Shown here piece by piece: positions 1 to 12,789 of a stretch of 64,000 bases of DNA; the first letter of the stretch is position 1; each line of letters opens with the position of its first letter. The position numbers were made by a program, and so were the translations under genes. This DNA comes from Phaseolus vulgaris (Eukaryota > Streptophyta > Magnoliopsida > Fabales > Fabaceae). The notes beneath the pieces were generated by a model. That model was given only the letters and a program-made list of their open reading frames with translations, searched no databases and was not told the origin of the DNA. The stretch spans positions 46,143,947 through 46,207,946 of the forward strand of contig NC_023756.2 of NCBI RefSeq assembly GCF_000499845.2, given 5' to 3'.

Positions 1-315
1 ATCATTCTTCTCATTCTCTATATAAAGAGAACTTGTTAAGGAGAGAAATACAAGCAAGCGAGAAGTATTCCTTCTTAAGATGCTAGAGAGACATTGTATT
101 TCATCTTTTTTGGATGAGATTAAATGTTATCCTCATAGAGTGAGAGAAACAAACATTGTAATCTTATTTTCATAGTGAAAATATTTTTTTGACTAGGTTT
201 CATGGGTTTTACTTTTCAAGTTGAGAAAGTTTTCCCACGTTAAAAATTCTCAGTGCCATTATTCTATTTTTCTCTATTTTCTTTTATTTGTTTATTACTT
301 TCTCAAGTGTCCATC
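1..315 (+). mobile_element. Ty1/copia-like LTR 3' end (fragment, runs off left edge)
   Basis: The sequence has a TATATAAAG box near 20. It is followed by the arrangement usual for the R-U5 part of copia LTRs: repeated AGAGA/GTAATCTTATTTTC stretches, then a GTTTTCCCACGTTAAAAATTC segment and a T-rich end. The LTR would end in CA at 314-315. The next bases (TTTGTATCTACACC) look like a decayed copy of the initiator-tRNA primer binding site TTGGTATCAGAGCC. No gag-pol reading frame follows, so this is a remnant or solo LTR. The family assignment is from pattern only. Confidence 0.5.
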
Positions 316-3300
316 ATTTGTATCTACACCAAAAAAAAGAATTAATTCTAATTTTCCCAATAATTTCAAATGATTCTTATACCATATTAAAAAGTGAACT
401 TTAACTCTAACTCAATCTTACCTAATCGACTCGTAAAATTAGATTTGCATTACCTTATATATATCTTTAGATAAAAGAAATATCAATATAAAATCTAAAA
501 TAAGAGAAGAAAGAGAGTGATGTACGAATGTGTGTACGTAGGTGTGTGAGATTATCTACGTGAGTTTTCCTCTTTGATGGTTGTGAACAGCTCTATTTCT
601 TTTGTTTTGGTTGATTGTGATGATGATTCATGTGCAGATTAGAAAGGGTGTGAAATGCAATCATGTGGCATGTTCTTGGGGTAGAAACATGAACTTCAAT
701 CACCTACCTAACATGGTGGACTCATTTCTTAGCTAACACAAGTTAGGTGTATGCAGTTATACATCATTTGTACCATCACACTGTTTCTTATTTCACAGTC
801 AATTTTGTTTCCATGTGAACCCAAATTCAATCACACTTCTCAAACTACTTTCTAGTTCATTACACACTCTACTTTGTCAACATTTTAATCGACAAAAGAA
901 TTTTAAGATCACTACTAATCACTACCAAAATGTACTCAAATTTGACAAAACAGAAAAGTGAAGATAAGGAATAATATTATCTCTAATTTTCTAAAAAGAA
1001 TATAATCAAAACATCAATAGAAAAATTCAACAACAATACTATATTTTTATGAAACTACGATAATGGTTAAAGATCTCACGTCAATTAGAGATAAAATCAT
1101 TTTATAATATACAAGAGATATGAATTCCATCTTATAATCTGATTTTATTTTATTGAATTAGGTTTAAAATTCACTTTTATTTTCTTCCATTATATACTTT
1201 TACAAACTATCTCTTAATTGTCTCTTTTTGCATTATTTTATTCTTACACAAGTTAATTATTCCATCAAGCATTTTGCTTCTGCTAATTTTTATGTTAATG
1301 GTGGTTATAATCTTAATTTTTATATTATATATTGTTAAAAAAATTATGTATATATATTATGTTTAGTTAATAAATTAAATAGAAAAGAAACATAAATGTG
1401 TGTTCTAGTCCTTTTACAATATAAATATACCAAACATCTTCTCTAAACACCCTACAACGGATAAAAACCTGTCAAAACAAAGCAAAAATTCACTACCCTC
1501 ACAAAAAAGAGTCATGATAAGCAAGAATCGCTAAATGGCTCCACAACAAAGAAGAACTAACCTCTCGTACAAGCAAAACCAAATAACCAAGTTGCAAAAA
1601 GAAACATAGTGCACACTTGTCGAGCCTAACACTTGGAACAAATGATCGACCTCTCAAACCGTACAAAGCTCAGCGTTTTGTTGTCATATTGGACCCAATC
1701 TGAGAAAGAGAAAAATAGTATTGGAACCTTGTTTTTTAACCAAGCTCACAAGTGCACTTTAACAAGAAAGAAGATTAATACAAGTAGTTTAGCCACTACA
1801 TAACTTCTAGGATTAATAATTCTTTTTAAGAAGATAGATGAATCTATTGGTTATTTATATATTCACCTACTTGGTTGTTTAATAATTGACTTACTTAATC
1901 TGTTTGGTTAAAAGAAAGTCTATCCTATAGCATGTTTAACGATGTAATCTATATTACAATACAATTATTGAGAATCTGAAATAACTGTTCTTTACATCTT
2001 TCGTATAAATTATAATTATACATTCCTAGTTGTTTGGAGACACGTTATATTAACAAAAAATAACTACTTTTTTTTTATCAAAATAGATAAGCAGTGTGTT
2101 TGATTACATGTAAAAAACAATTCATAAATTTTGAAATCAATTTTATGCTCTTAATTGGGAATTTATCAATAAAATGTAACCTAAGTTCAACCGAACACAC
2201 ATGTTATCTTTTATAGTTTTAAAGTTGTAAACATTCTGTTAAAAACGTAGTTGATAATTTATAATGACAGTACTGAAATCATGGTTGATTCAATTGTCAT
2301 TAAAAATTTATTCAAATAATGTTTGAACCATCATTACTTCGTTGATATATAATAACCCTTATTCTCATAATTATCATTATTTTTTGTCATACTTTCATGC
2401 AAAATTGTCATTTAAAATAAGTTGAAATCAATGATGATTTTTCTCTTAATCGTTATTGTTTTTTTCATAGTATTTTTTATGTTGTTTTTGGACAACTTTA
2501 AATAATTATTGATATAAAAACTATCACAAAAATAAATGTATGAAGAAACAATGAATTATAAAAACTATTTTACTTGTCATTACATAGTGTTATAAAAATT
2601 AAAAACATACATTATCGACATGCTTTTAATATAGTGTAGTGCTTCTAATTTCAATGGTTGCTCATCTATTAAAAGTTGTAACATTTGTATAAGGAGACTA
2701 AATTATCAACCATAAATAATTAATTAATTCTTAGTAAAACATATATTTTCCTTATTCAATCTTAACCTTCTTTTTCTATTTTAGCTAAAATAATGGTCAT
2801 TATAATTACACTCGTATATCTGATTTATTTATTAGGTTTTAATGTAAAATGAACATGATTAAATTATATGTAACTTTTTGTAATTATCACAAGTAATTAT
2901 TAAAGACTCCTACATTGAAAGATAAATATTGTAAGAAATGCAATTGATTAAGCAACCATTTCAATTTTACTTTCCAATACAAGAGGGACTACAAATTGTA
3001 AAATACGATCTTACTTGTGATTCTATTTCAATTCAATATTTTTTTTTTAAATTACTATTTTTAAACAATTTTTTAAATGTTTTCTTTATTATTATATAAT
3101 AATGAAATCATGACACAATAATGTATTCATGTCACATTACATATATATTTCAAAATACATTTTAAATTATAACATGTAGTCGATAAAGATTACATTTAAA
3201 AATAATACGAAGATCAAAATACAAAAAAGGAACTAAAATAAGATCATATATTTATAATTATATTTAAAGATTAAGTTAACATAAATAAAGATAATCGTTG

Positions 3301-4439
3301 GGAGTAAATAAGATGCAGATATTTTTTGGAATGATCTACTTAACTGATATGATTTGTCGATTTGCTGCAACGAAAACGAAACACTGCTTCATATGTCATG
3401 CATGTTTTAAAAAATAAGCATGGATGCTACTTTTGCCTTTAATTTATGCGACCATGGTAGCTTTGGTTTTGCAGATAAGAGATTCGATGTTGTGCATTTT
3501 GTTTTTTATGCTTCATTAATAGTTGGTGTGCCCATTCTCCTCCATTGCTATGCCTCTTTCAGAAGGTTACGTTTATAACAAGAACAGAAAAGAAAATGTA
3601 AAACAAAATAATTGTCCCAACTATCAAGTTCAAGAGATAGTATAGTTAGGGTCAATCATCACATTTGAGGTATTGTTCATTTTGAATGTCGGTACTTCGT
3701 CACAGTTTTATCTTTAAAAAGTGTCTTATAGGTTAAAGAAAAAAAAAATATAAATTGTCATTGATTTCGACTCCTGAACTATATGAGACTATATTGTGGT
3801 ATCGAAATACATATTTGAAAAGAAATAATGAATTGTTGGAGTTTGTATTGATTTGATTTGAATGGCTTATTATATAACATGTAGTGACTATTGATATGTA
3901 TTTGCTAACATCTGGTTGTTGTTTGGTTCCTTTTCTTCACTACATACATGAGACATTGATTTAGCATTTGGCTTCAAAATTAGGTATAGAGTAAAATAAT
4001 AATAATACACATCCTATCTAGATATCACATTATTTTCCTAAAAATTTTGCACTAAAAATTATTGAGGTATTTTATATTTGAAGAGACACTTGTTAACAAA
4101 AGTGTTAAGCATAAAGATGAAAGGGCCTGAAATTTTGAAGAGGAAGACATAGTTACTCTCTAACTTCAATGACAAGTGTTCTTTACCTTTTTAAAAAAAA
4201 TAAATTATTGGTTAAAATGAATTATTTACTAAAATCATGCATATAAAGTTTATTAACTCACATTGACTTGTTTTTTTTTAATAATTTTGTATTATAAGTA
4301 GGGAAATTCAAATCTTTAAACTAAATTCATAATTTTTAAATTCATAGAATTTATTTAAAATCAAAATTTATATATTTTTTTATTTTAAGTCCAATTTAAT
4401 TAATTGGATTTAGATTGCATATTTTTTTAATTTTGAAAA

Positions 4440-4870
4440 AAATTATTAAGGTGAAGATAAGTCAACTCAAGTTTTAAAATATCTTAAGTTAGATTCAAGT
4501 AAACCAAAATCGATAGATCAAGTTCATACAATATCAAGTTAGATTGATTCAAATCATAAAATATTAAGTCAAGTCGGATCCATTAAAAATTGGATTAAGT
4601 CACACTCAAATCAAACTAGACCTAAGTTAAGTTGGATAGGACCAAGGTGCACCCAAGTTAAGCCAAATTAGGCCACACCTAGGTAAAACTAAGTCAAGTT
4701 AGGCGAAAGTCAGATTGGGTCAAACTGGATCAAGTTTAACCTATATTACGTTGAATTAAGTTGGATCTAAAGAGATTGGGTCAAGTGAGTCTGAATCATG
4801 ATACCAAAATAAATTGTGTCCATATGAAGTTTAATTGTGTCGAATCTTAATAACGTTGAATTAAGTTTAA
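4440..4870. repeat. Degenerate short repeat around AAGTCAAGTTAG
   Basis: Over about 430 bp, variants of AAGTTAAGTTGG, AAGTCAAGTTAG and AAGTCGGAT recur every 15-30 bp. The spacing is not fixed, and local GC is clearly higher than the flanks. It reads as a decayed minisatellite or the interior of an old transposon. No protein-coding signal is visible. The repeat unit is judged by eye. Confidence 0.4.
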
Positions 4871-6829
4871 CAAAGTTAAAATCTACTTCGTACTAAATAT
4901 AAATAAACCATATTTACGAAAGAATGGATTTCACCATATTCAGTCAAAATCAAATCAATTAATTTTAAATTTAATATAATTAATAATTTGAACTTAATTT
5001 AAATTAATTTGGAATTGAAAAAAAATACTCAATCCAATTTAATATAATTAAAATAAATATAATTTCAAATATAATCTAATTTTTAAGATGTATGTCTAGT
5101 ATAGTTATCATTCTCACTTAGTTTTAAAACAAGTACATTTTAAATATATTTTAAAAGATTTACAATCATAATTGACTCAAAGGATGGATTAAGGTACTTC
5201 AAACAATTATAAATAATTTATCGTTTTATTATTTATTTTCTATTAATTAAATCGTTGAAGAAAATTTTATCGTTACAACTTTACTCATTGTAGTTAGTGT
5301 CGATTTTTTCTTGCCAGAAAGTTTTTTGTTTATCTTAATTTTCGGAGATAGTTTTGGTAAAATATTTTTTCTTACGTGATTTTAACTGCTAGGAGATAAA
5401 TGAATTTTCTTAAACTCATTTTATTCTTGATTTTTTTTTAGAACTTTTTTCTAGTCATTTTAGATAGTGCACTTTCAACTTAGCCAAAGTATTTTGTTTA
5501 TGTTTTTAATCGGAAATTATAATATAATTTTAGCATTTTACGATAAACGACACGAAGCATGTTCTTAGGTTAAGAGGTGTTATATTTGATGTGATTGTAT
5601 AGAAAATTGAATGTGCTTAATTAATGTTTTTGTCTATTGAAATATACCATAAATAAATTGCATAGATGGGTTTGAGATATTTTCATTCCAATATTTAACT
5701 TTTTTAAAAGAAAAAAATCAAGTCATCTAAAACTATCTTATAAATAAATAAAAAAATAAAATTTTGAAATATTTACGTAATATAATTTTTACAAATCAGC
5801 TTATACATAATTAACTTTAACTTATAAATAAATAAATTTCAAATTTTTAATTTTTTTTCAAGAATAAACTTATAATTTTTTTTATCTAAACAAGTTTATT
5901 AATCAGTGCCAAAGAGGACAAACATTTTACGAAATAATTAGATAAAAACTTTCAATTAATACTTCTTGAACTTTTTTCAAAAAAAGTTATTAGACTGGAA
6001 ATAAGAATGAAGTCAATAATTTATTTCTGGTAAAATTCAATAAATTAGAGTTTTCATCTACCAATGATATTTTAATTTTATTATATAATTAAAAAATAAA
6101 AAATTACTCTTTCAAATATAAATTTAAACAAAAAAATACCATGAAATATAATCCAAAATATTAATACAGATAAAATTAATTGGAATATATTTATTTTCAA
6201 AAAATAATTTTAATTTTATTATTTTAAATAAGAACATATAATAAACTAACAAAAATAAACTCTAAATATAATTCTTCAATTGATGATATTTTTCTCATTA
6301 GCAAATTTATGTCTGTTATTTATCCTAAAAAAATCTACCTAAAAATAATTAATATGAATGATATATATATCCTTTTACATGTGAATAATATTGTCAGGAA
6401 TTAATTGAGTCAATAAATAGATATCCTTTTGAATTACTACTTTTCATAGATATGTAATTACATTTTTCCATTAGTTTATACTTCTATAATTTGCTCAGGG
6501 ATTTATAAAAGGAAAAAATATATTAAATTTTCAATTCTTAAGAAAACTGAGCTATTAAATTTAATATGAATAAAGTGTAGAATGTATTAAAAGGTAACAA
6601 TTAATTAGAATTTAGAATAGATTAGAATTGATTTTTGATGGATTAATAATGCATATATAACTTTGAAATGGTGTATCAATTTAGCATGTTTTAATTAAAA
6701 GGAAATGTGACTAAATAGACCACGATGTTTCCAAAATTGTCATGAACAAAAGATACACACAACTCAATGCTCACTCTATATAGTTTTTTCTCGTTTTAAA
6801 TACTCATAATGGAAAATAATTATTAATGC

Positions 6830-6855
6830 TTTCCTATTATATGATATAATAGGAA
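6830..6855. repeat. Perfect short inverted repeat (hairpin)
   Basis: TTTCCTATTAT is followed after 4 bases by its exact reverse complement ATAATAGGAAA, giving an 11-bp stem. It lies in AT-rich intergenic DNA about 200 bp upstream of the promoter region of the gene at 7.9-8.7 kb. Function is unknown and chance is possible in such biased sequence. Confidence 0.5.
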
Positions 6856-7214
6856 AAAATATATTATTGGTATTAAAAGAAAAGTAAGAAAAATAAAACA
6901 GAGTAATTTAGCATCCGAATTTAAAATAGATTTTAATGAATATTTTTACGACAAAATATTTGTGTTAAATAATTGCTGAATTTATGATAATTAGTTTTTT
7001 TCTTTTATTTCTCTTGGAAAAAAAAGTTTAGTGATATTAGGAAAGAGCATGTTCGTGTGATTGATATCTCTAGATTGAGTTTGCGGTGCTCCTTATGCAC
7101 CGTACAAGAAGAGGACAGAGAAAACAACAGAGAGAGAGGTTCATGAATACAGGAAGGTCAAAAAGGAAAAAACACACACTCCCTGTCTCTTTCCATTTCC
7201 ATCAAATCTCTGAT

Positions 7215-7310
7215 CTCTCGCCACGTCACCCAATCAAAAGTCCAACCCCACTATTCGTTTATCTGATGGTTTATAAATGCGGTCTCATGTTATGACCGCT
7301 GCACCTTGTT
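7215..7310 (+). promoter_or_regulatory. Probable core promoter of the 7.9-8.7 kb gene
   Basis: A TATAAAT box sits at 7,272-7,278. Upstream are a CCACGTCA element (ACGT core, 7,221-7,229) and a CCAAT motif at about 7,230. A pyrimidine-rich leader starts about 30 bp after the TATA box. This matches a plant core promoter feeding the 5'UTR that continues to about 7,474. The start site is inferred, not shown. Confidence 0.5.
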
Positions 7311-7877
7311 CCACTTTATCATTCTCCCTTGTTTTTCTTCTTTTTCTCCCCACAGTCATCTTCTATGAATACCCAGCCACCTCTTTTCCCTTCCTCGCTC
7401 TCGTGTCTCCCTTGATTCATTCACCCAGTTTTTCTGTCCTCTTTTCCTCTTGGAGGAGCCTCTGAGTCTCCTCAGGTACTTTCTCTCTCTATTTTTCTCT
7501 CTAAAACTGAGTCAGCTTTTTGAAAGCTTAAGCTTTTGCAGAGATTTGAAATCTGGGTTTAGGTTGTTGGGGTTTGTTTTTGTGTGTCCAAGTTCTTCAA
7601 TTTAGAGGCTTTTAGCAAAAGGGTCTCTGTGGATTCTGTTACATCTCTCAAATTTTATTGTTTTATGGGGTTGTACGAGTTTTGGGAAAAATGAAAGAGA
7701 ACTTGGAAAAAAAGGGTTTCTTTGTGTGTGTTGGTTGATGTTTTTTTTAGATTTGGTTTGTTTTTATTCAGATTTGTGAGCAGCCTGTGGAAAAACAATT
7801 GATTTGTTTGTGTTTGATGTCGCAGGTGTTCCTTGTCAAGATCCTTGGTTCTGAGTTGTGAAGGGAAAACGAAAAAG

Positions 7878-8748
7878 ATGAATCAGTGTGGTTATCAGCA
7901 GAAGAAGGCCTTGACAACCTGCGAGGAGATGAGGATGGAATCAGTGGTGTGCCCTAAACCTCGAAGATCGGGCTTCATGAGCCACTCAACCTTTGATAAC
8001 CACATCAGACCCTTGAGGCCACCCTTTATCAGGTATTCACCCTTCTTTTTGAAAAAAAGTTATATGATTTCTTATTTTTGATGTTGGCTTTTTCTAATCA
8101 ATTGTAAAATTTCTGACTTTATATTTGTTGCTAAAAACCAACAGCTACCAATCGGAAATTGAAGATTCCGGAGTTGGAGCTGAGCTTATGGACATCATTC
8201 TCTCTAAGGTATTTTTATTTTCTGTCTCAATCCTCATGTTGAAAAGAAAGGTGTTTTCTTCTTTAAATTTGTTTTTTTTCGAAAGTATTTTAAATGAGAA
8301 AAAAGATGGGTGGTCCATGTAATTTCTCAAAGATGTAACAAATAGAAGATTTGGTGTTGATTGCAAAGGAATGGAGATGATAACATCTCTATCATGCAGT
8401 TTGGATGTTGTTTTTGTTGTTGTTGACCGAAAGAAATGTGAAATCTAACCAAAGGTTCCTTTAATTTGGTGTGTTTTGCAGAGATCTGGTGGGCAATTGG
8501 CTTCATCACCCCCATTTTACTGTGGATCTCCACCTAGCAGAGCCTCAAACCCTGTGATCCAAGATGAGCAATTTGGTAATGGTATTGAGAATTTTGTTCC
8601 ATTTTCCTTGGCACCCCCTTCACCATCTTCCTCAGCTAGAGGTTGTGTGAGGATGAAGTTTGGTCACACCCCAGCTGCAGTGAGGATCGAAGGTTTTGAT
8701 TGCCTCAGCAGGGATAGGCGCAACTGCAGCATTTCTGCTGTTGCTTAA
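7878..8748 (+). CDS. Conserved plant protein of unknown function (161 aa, 3 coding exons)
   Basis: Coding exons are 7878-8032, 8145-8208 and 8482-8748, all with GT/AG borders and frames that join without a break to TAA at 8,746. A further intron in the 5'UTR is likely, with donor at about 7,475 (CAG/GTACTT) and acceptor at 7,825. The start MNQCGYQQ is the first ATG after that acceptor. Visible conserved blocks are VVCPKPRRSG near residue 24, the SP-rich PPFYCGSPPSRASNPV block and the C-terminal VRIEGFDCLSRDRRN. I recognise these as marks of a small plant-specific family also found in Arabidopsis. Its members lack an established function, and some carry a doubtful SecA-type name. No signal peptide, membrane segment or known catalytic motif is seen. 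The protein is basic and serine/proline-rich, so a nuclear or cytosolic location is possible, but this is a guess. The 3'UTR probably ends near 8,930. Confidence 0.85.
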
Positions 8749-8939
8749 CTCAATTTTAAACAGAGAAAGAGAAAAGCAAAAAAGTCAGAAAGGAGGATTA
8801 AGAATCTCCAAAGTTCTAAGAGCAGAGGAGATTTTTGGGACTAAGGAGCTAATCTTAATTTTAAATCTTATTTGTATTATATGTATATACTGGTCTTATG
8901 GAAGTTGTTGATGAGTTACTTAAGGTGTCATGTATAATT

Positions 8940-11600
8940 GAGAGATGGTGAAAATTTTACTTTCTTCCTAGTTTCATCCTTTTTGAAGAATAAAAAAAAA
9001 GGGAACAACACATCAAGGAAAAGAAAAAGGCAAGCAAAAGTTTTCTTCTTCTCTATGTTAGGTTTATATGATGGGGTCTTGAAATTGAAACTTTCATGTG
9101 AGTTTCATGGATCCAGAGTTTGTAACTTTCCATGTAATTTGAAACTCATCTCCTCCTTTTGTAATTGTATTGTGGAGGAGAAATTGAGGATTTATCTTTG
9201 GAATCTTGTAAAATATATTTTTTGTGGGTGCCCTATTTGCAGGTGTCACCTATTTCATTATATATGAAAGAAAATATTGTTCATACTTTATTCATGGTAT
9301 TCCTTCAAGATCAAAAGACAAGATGAATATCATTTGTACAGCTGGTAATGGTCATTAGTCTAATGATAAAAAAACAATAATGACTTGTTCTTGTAGGAGA
9401 ATCTTAGGAAGCTTCATAGGACATGCTATGGTCAGATTTGGAGGCTCTTGTCTAGTAATATTTTAATCATTGTCTGCAAATTCATCTGATAGATACTTTA
9501 TAGACTTTTCTTTATTATTATTATAATTTTCTTTTGAATTCTGTGGAATACAAGAATGTGGTTAACTATTTGCTGATGTGAAGAGGTGTCTGTGCAATGG
9601 TGTGAAAGGGTGTGAGTGGGAGAAATATGGAAGTCCTGTTTGGTTGGATAAACCAACAAAAAAAGTGATTTTGAATTTAATATTATAAAAATTAGTTTAT
9701 ATGATGGAATTTAAGTTTATTTATATATTATAAAATATTTGATAATATATAAATATATGGGGTGTGACAAGCACAAATGCAGAAACGTGTGCTTGTTACT
9801 TTATTGTGATGGGTGGAAAGTGGTTAAGGAGAGAGTGGCATGCATAAGGGTTTGTTTGGTGGGTGATGGTTGTGATATGATGCATTTATTTATTAGTATT
9901 ATTATGATTAGAAAGAAGGGTCTAAATAAGCAAGTTGAGAAAGCGCGTTCTTTAATTGCTTCCAAGCAATTTCCGAGGGAAAAAGGACCAAAACAAGAGC
10001 AAATTTTTGCTTTGCAATTAACTATTAGAGTTGAATAATCTACTTTCTTTTTGGTAACATCGTGTCATTATCATCTTATTGGAAAGATACAAAAATGTGT
10101 GTGTAAGATTAGATTGCGACAATATCATAGGAGTTACGTGATTATCATTAATTAAAACATTAAAACATGTATAATTTATCCAAAACTCATTTTTCTAATA
10201 ATACACTTTTTATTTATTTTTAGAGATTAAACCTATATCAAGAAGTGCACAACAATTCAGATTCTTATGGTTGCATAAATTTTAGTTTTTAATATCTCTA
10301 TATAAAGTAATTTATTTTAGTTCCATACAACCATTTTAATTTCTATTGTCTAAATTTATAGATACTAAACAAAATTTGAATATAGTATGTGTAAATACTA
10401 AAATAGATATTCTTAAGTGTAAAAGCTAAAAGATTAAATTTATAAGGCTATTGAAAGCAAATGAGTAATTAAGCTTACATCTAGTACGGTTAGTTTTTTT
10501 ATTTTTGAAGAAAAAAATAAATCACTTTCTAAAATAATTTCACCTTTTAAAAGACATTAATAACAAATTAAAAATGATAAATTACGATTTTTATATATTT
10601 GAATTCTTAATTAAGTAATAATAGGTAATCTATTCCTAGAAAGGGATAAGTAAATTTGTAAATATATCGTGCTTTTTAATAGATGTTAGGAAAGGGAAAC
10701 TTTTTTATGTGTAACTGCGTATCCGCATTTTTTATTTTTATTTTTAATGTATATCTATATTTTATTTTTATTATTATATATTTAATATTTTATTTTTATA
10801 ATTATTGTATTTTTTTATTTTTTTATTTTTGCTATTAATGTTATTATTATTATGTATCAATATTTTTTATTTTTACTGATTTGACTATTCATCAAATCTA
10901 TAGTAGTTTGATTTTAATTAGTATTTCAAACTAAAAGAAACTTAGGCCTTAATTAATACATTGTTTTAGTGGTTATAGTAATATTTAACCTTTTAAATCA
11001 AATATATAGACGATCATATATATATAGTCATTTTGTTTTAACAGATTATGAAAATTATGTCATAAAAATATTTTTTTAAATGCATATTGATTGAATATTA
11101 TTAAAACTCATTAAATTTAGTAAAATTATGTTTATTATGGTTTACATAATAATTTTAAAAGACCTCTCATTAAATTATGTTCCACAATATAAAAAAAATC
11201 AGATCTTCATAAATAAAAATATAAACCAAAATAAGATAATGCATAAAATAAAAAATTGAAACATTTTACATACTAATTTTGCTGTTCAAATTTGAATTAG
11301 AGTAATGATGAAAAAACATTATTCTATGATTGCGGAGGTGAAATTAGAGTATGAGAAGTTATCACTTTCCAATTTTTTTTATAATTTAATATAAAGCAAA
11401 GCAAAAAAGTTAAAAAGGTTTGAATTATAATGTAGTGCAATATTGAGAAAATAAAGGTTCTATGTTATCAAATTACAAAGACGGTCACAACACCACATAA
11501 TTATGATAGACAGAAGAAAATCACAATAGATATTAAATGATCATAAAAACAATAATTAATATGTATTTAACTTTAATGCTTTATAATTAAGATATAAAAA
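8940..11600. other. Intergenic, no supported gene
   Basis: The sequence is AT-rich with long T/A runs. An open frame at 9,739-10,038 (99 codons, +) lies in a slightly GC-richer patch. It has no recognisable motif, no flanking splice or promoter signals, and unusual Cys/Lys composition, so I do not call it a gene. Confidence 0.5.
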
Positions 11601-11615
11601 TTTGAGGTATATATA

Positions 11616-12775
11616 TTAGATTTGTTGCACTTTTTTGATACCCATTGAAATAGGATTCTTTCGCAACCAACTTTCTCTCAAAATTGCACAGTATTCTTCT
11701 CCCCCAGAAGAAATAAATGAAATGTATTGTACATCTACATACCGTAATATATATGCATATAATTCAAATTCATGGTAGATAATGAATTGTCCAAAGAAGA
11801 AGAAATGGAAGAAAACAAAAAGGGAACAACGCAAAAGTAAGTTGTTAAGATCATATGTCATTGATTTGCAAACTCAATCTCATTATGTTGCTCAAGAAGA
11901 TCTTCGACAAATTTCTTCTTCTAAAGAACTTACATCAATATCTTTTTCAGTCTTGAGTATAGGCTAGACCCTCATTAGACACAACAAAACCTTCATAATC
12001 ATTAGACAACAAAACCTGCATAGTTTCTTGAAAACAAATAAACCTTGAAGAGATGCTCCTAGAACACCATAGTTTGTCGAGATTTTCTCAATCACCGATC
12101 CAAAGCCACTGCAAAAAAAAAACCCCAAAAACTCACAAACAATCAATGAAAAGTGCAAGATTAATCAAAGAAATGAAAGTATGATTTTCCATGAAAGTGA
12201 AAAGGAAAGAGAAAAGAAAGTGAGAAGTATGGTAAAAAAAAAAATGTGTTATGTGTAGTGAAGAGAGAAAGTGAGAAGTAGGTACCTATATAGGAAAAAG
12301 AAAGTGGGAAGTAGGATACGTGAGTTATGTGTAGTGGAGAATATCAGTTTAATTCAGAAAAGTAACGTACCAAATCATCTCCACTCTCCTGCTAAAGTGG
12401 TCCACAAAATATTACAAATATATTTAATTTTTTAATGGAAAAACAAATTAAGAGCCGTTAAGAGGAGAATAAGAAATGACACAATGACCATAATACAATA
12501 ATAAAATTAAATATTAATATAAGGATAAAATAGAAAAAAAAATTAAAAGCAGTTAAGAGGAGAATAAGAAATGACACAATGACCATAATACAATAATAAA
12601 ATTAAATATTAATATAAGGATAAAATAGGAAAAAAAATTAAAAGCAGTTAAGAGGAGAATAAGAAATGACACAAAGACCATAATACAATAATAAAATTAA
12701 ATATTAATATAAGGATAAAATAAGAAAAAAAATTAAGAGCAGTTAAGAGGGGAATCCCCTTTATATATAGGTATA
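11616..12775 (-). mobile_element. Helitron-like element, 5' terminus at 12,775 on the minus strand
   Basis: Read on the minus strand, the sequence after an A begins TCTATACCTATATATAAAGG. This resembles the 5' end of plant Helitrons (TC start, TCTATACTATATTA-like). Directly inside is GGGGATTCCCC, a small palindrome, followed by the 95-bp tandem repeat. Further in (about 11,760-12,160) is a less AT-rich stretch with short open frames on both strands that could be captured gene sequence. A minus-strand TATATAGG lies near 12,285. The 3' end (hairpin plus CTRR) could not be placed, so the left limit given is arbitrary. Confidence 0.35.
12446..12760. repeat. 95-bp tandem repeat, about 3.3 copies
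   Basis: Units begin with AATTAAGAGCNGTTAAGAGG at about 12,446, 12,541, 12,636 and 12,731, giving a constant 95-bp period. Each unit carries AATGACACAATGACCATAAT and an AT-rich half. Copies differ at only a few positions, so the duplication is recent. The array abuts the Helitron-like terminus at 12,775. Confidence 0.9.
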
Positions 12776-12789
12776 GATGAATAATTTTT

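Larger units (their letters stand above)
316..7080. other. Gene-free AT-rich intergenic stretch
   Basis: No convincing coding exon was seen on either strand. Two patches are less AT-rich. The first, about 500-850, contains an inverted motif around CTAGCTAACACAAGTTAGGTG-like sequence. The second, about 1,380-1,830, could be an old retroelement fragment. Neither has a usable reading frame. The segment 4,440-4,870 holds degenerate short repeats listed separately. A small perfect hairpin lies at 6,830-6,855. Confidence 0.6.

Noticed and set aside
9739..10038. 99-codon plus-strand frame
   Set aside because: No motif, no promoter or splice context, odd Cys/Lys composition. Likely chance in a less AT-rich patch.
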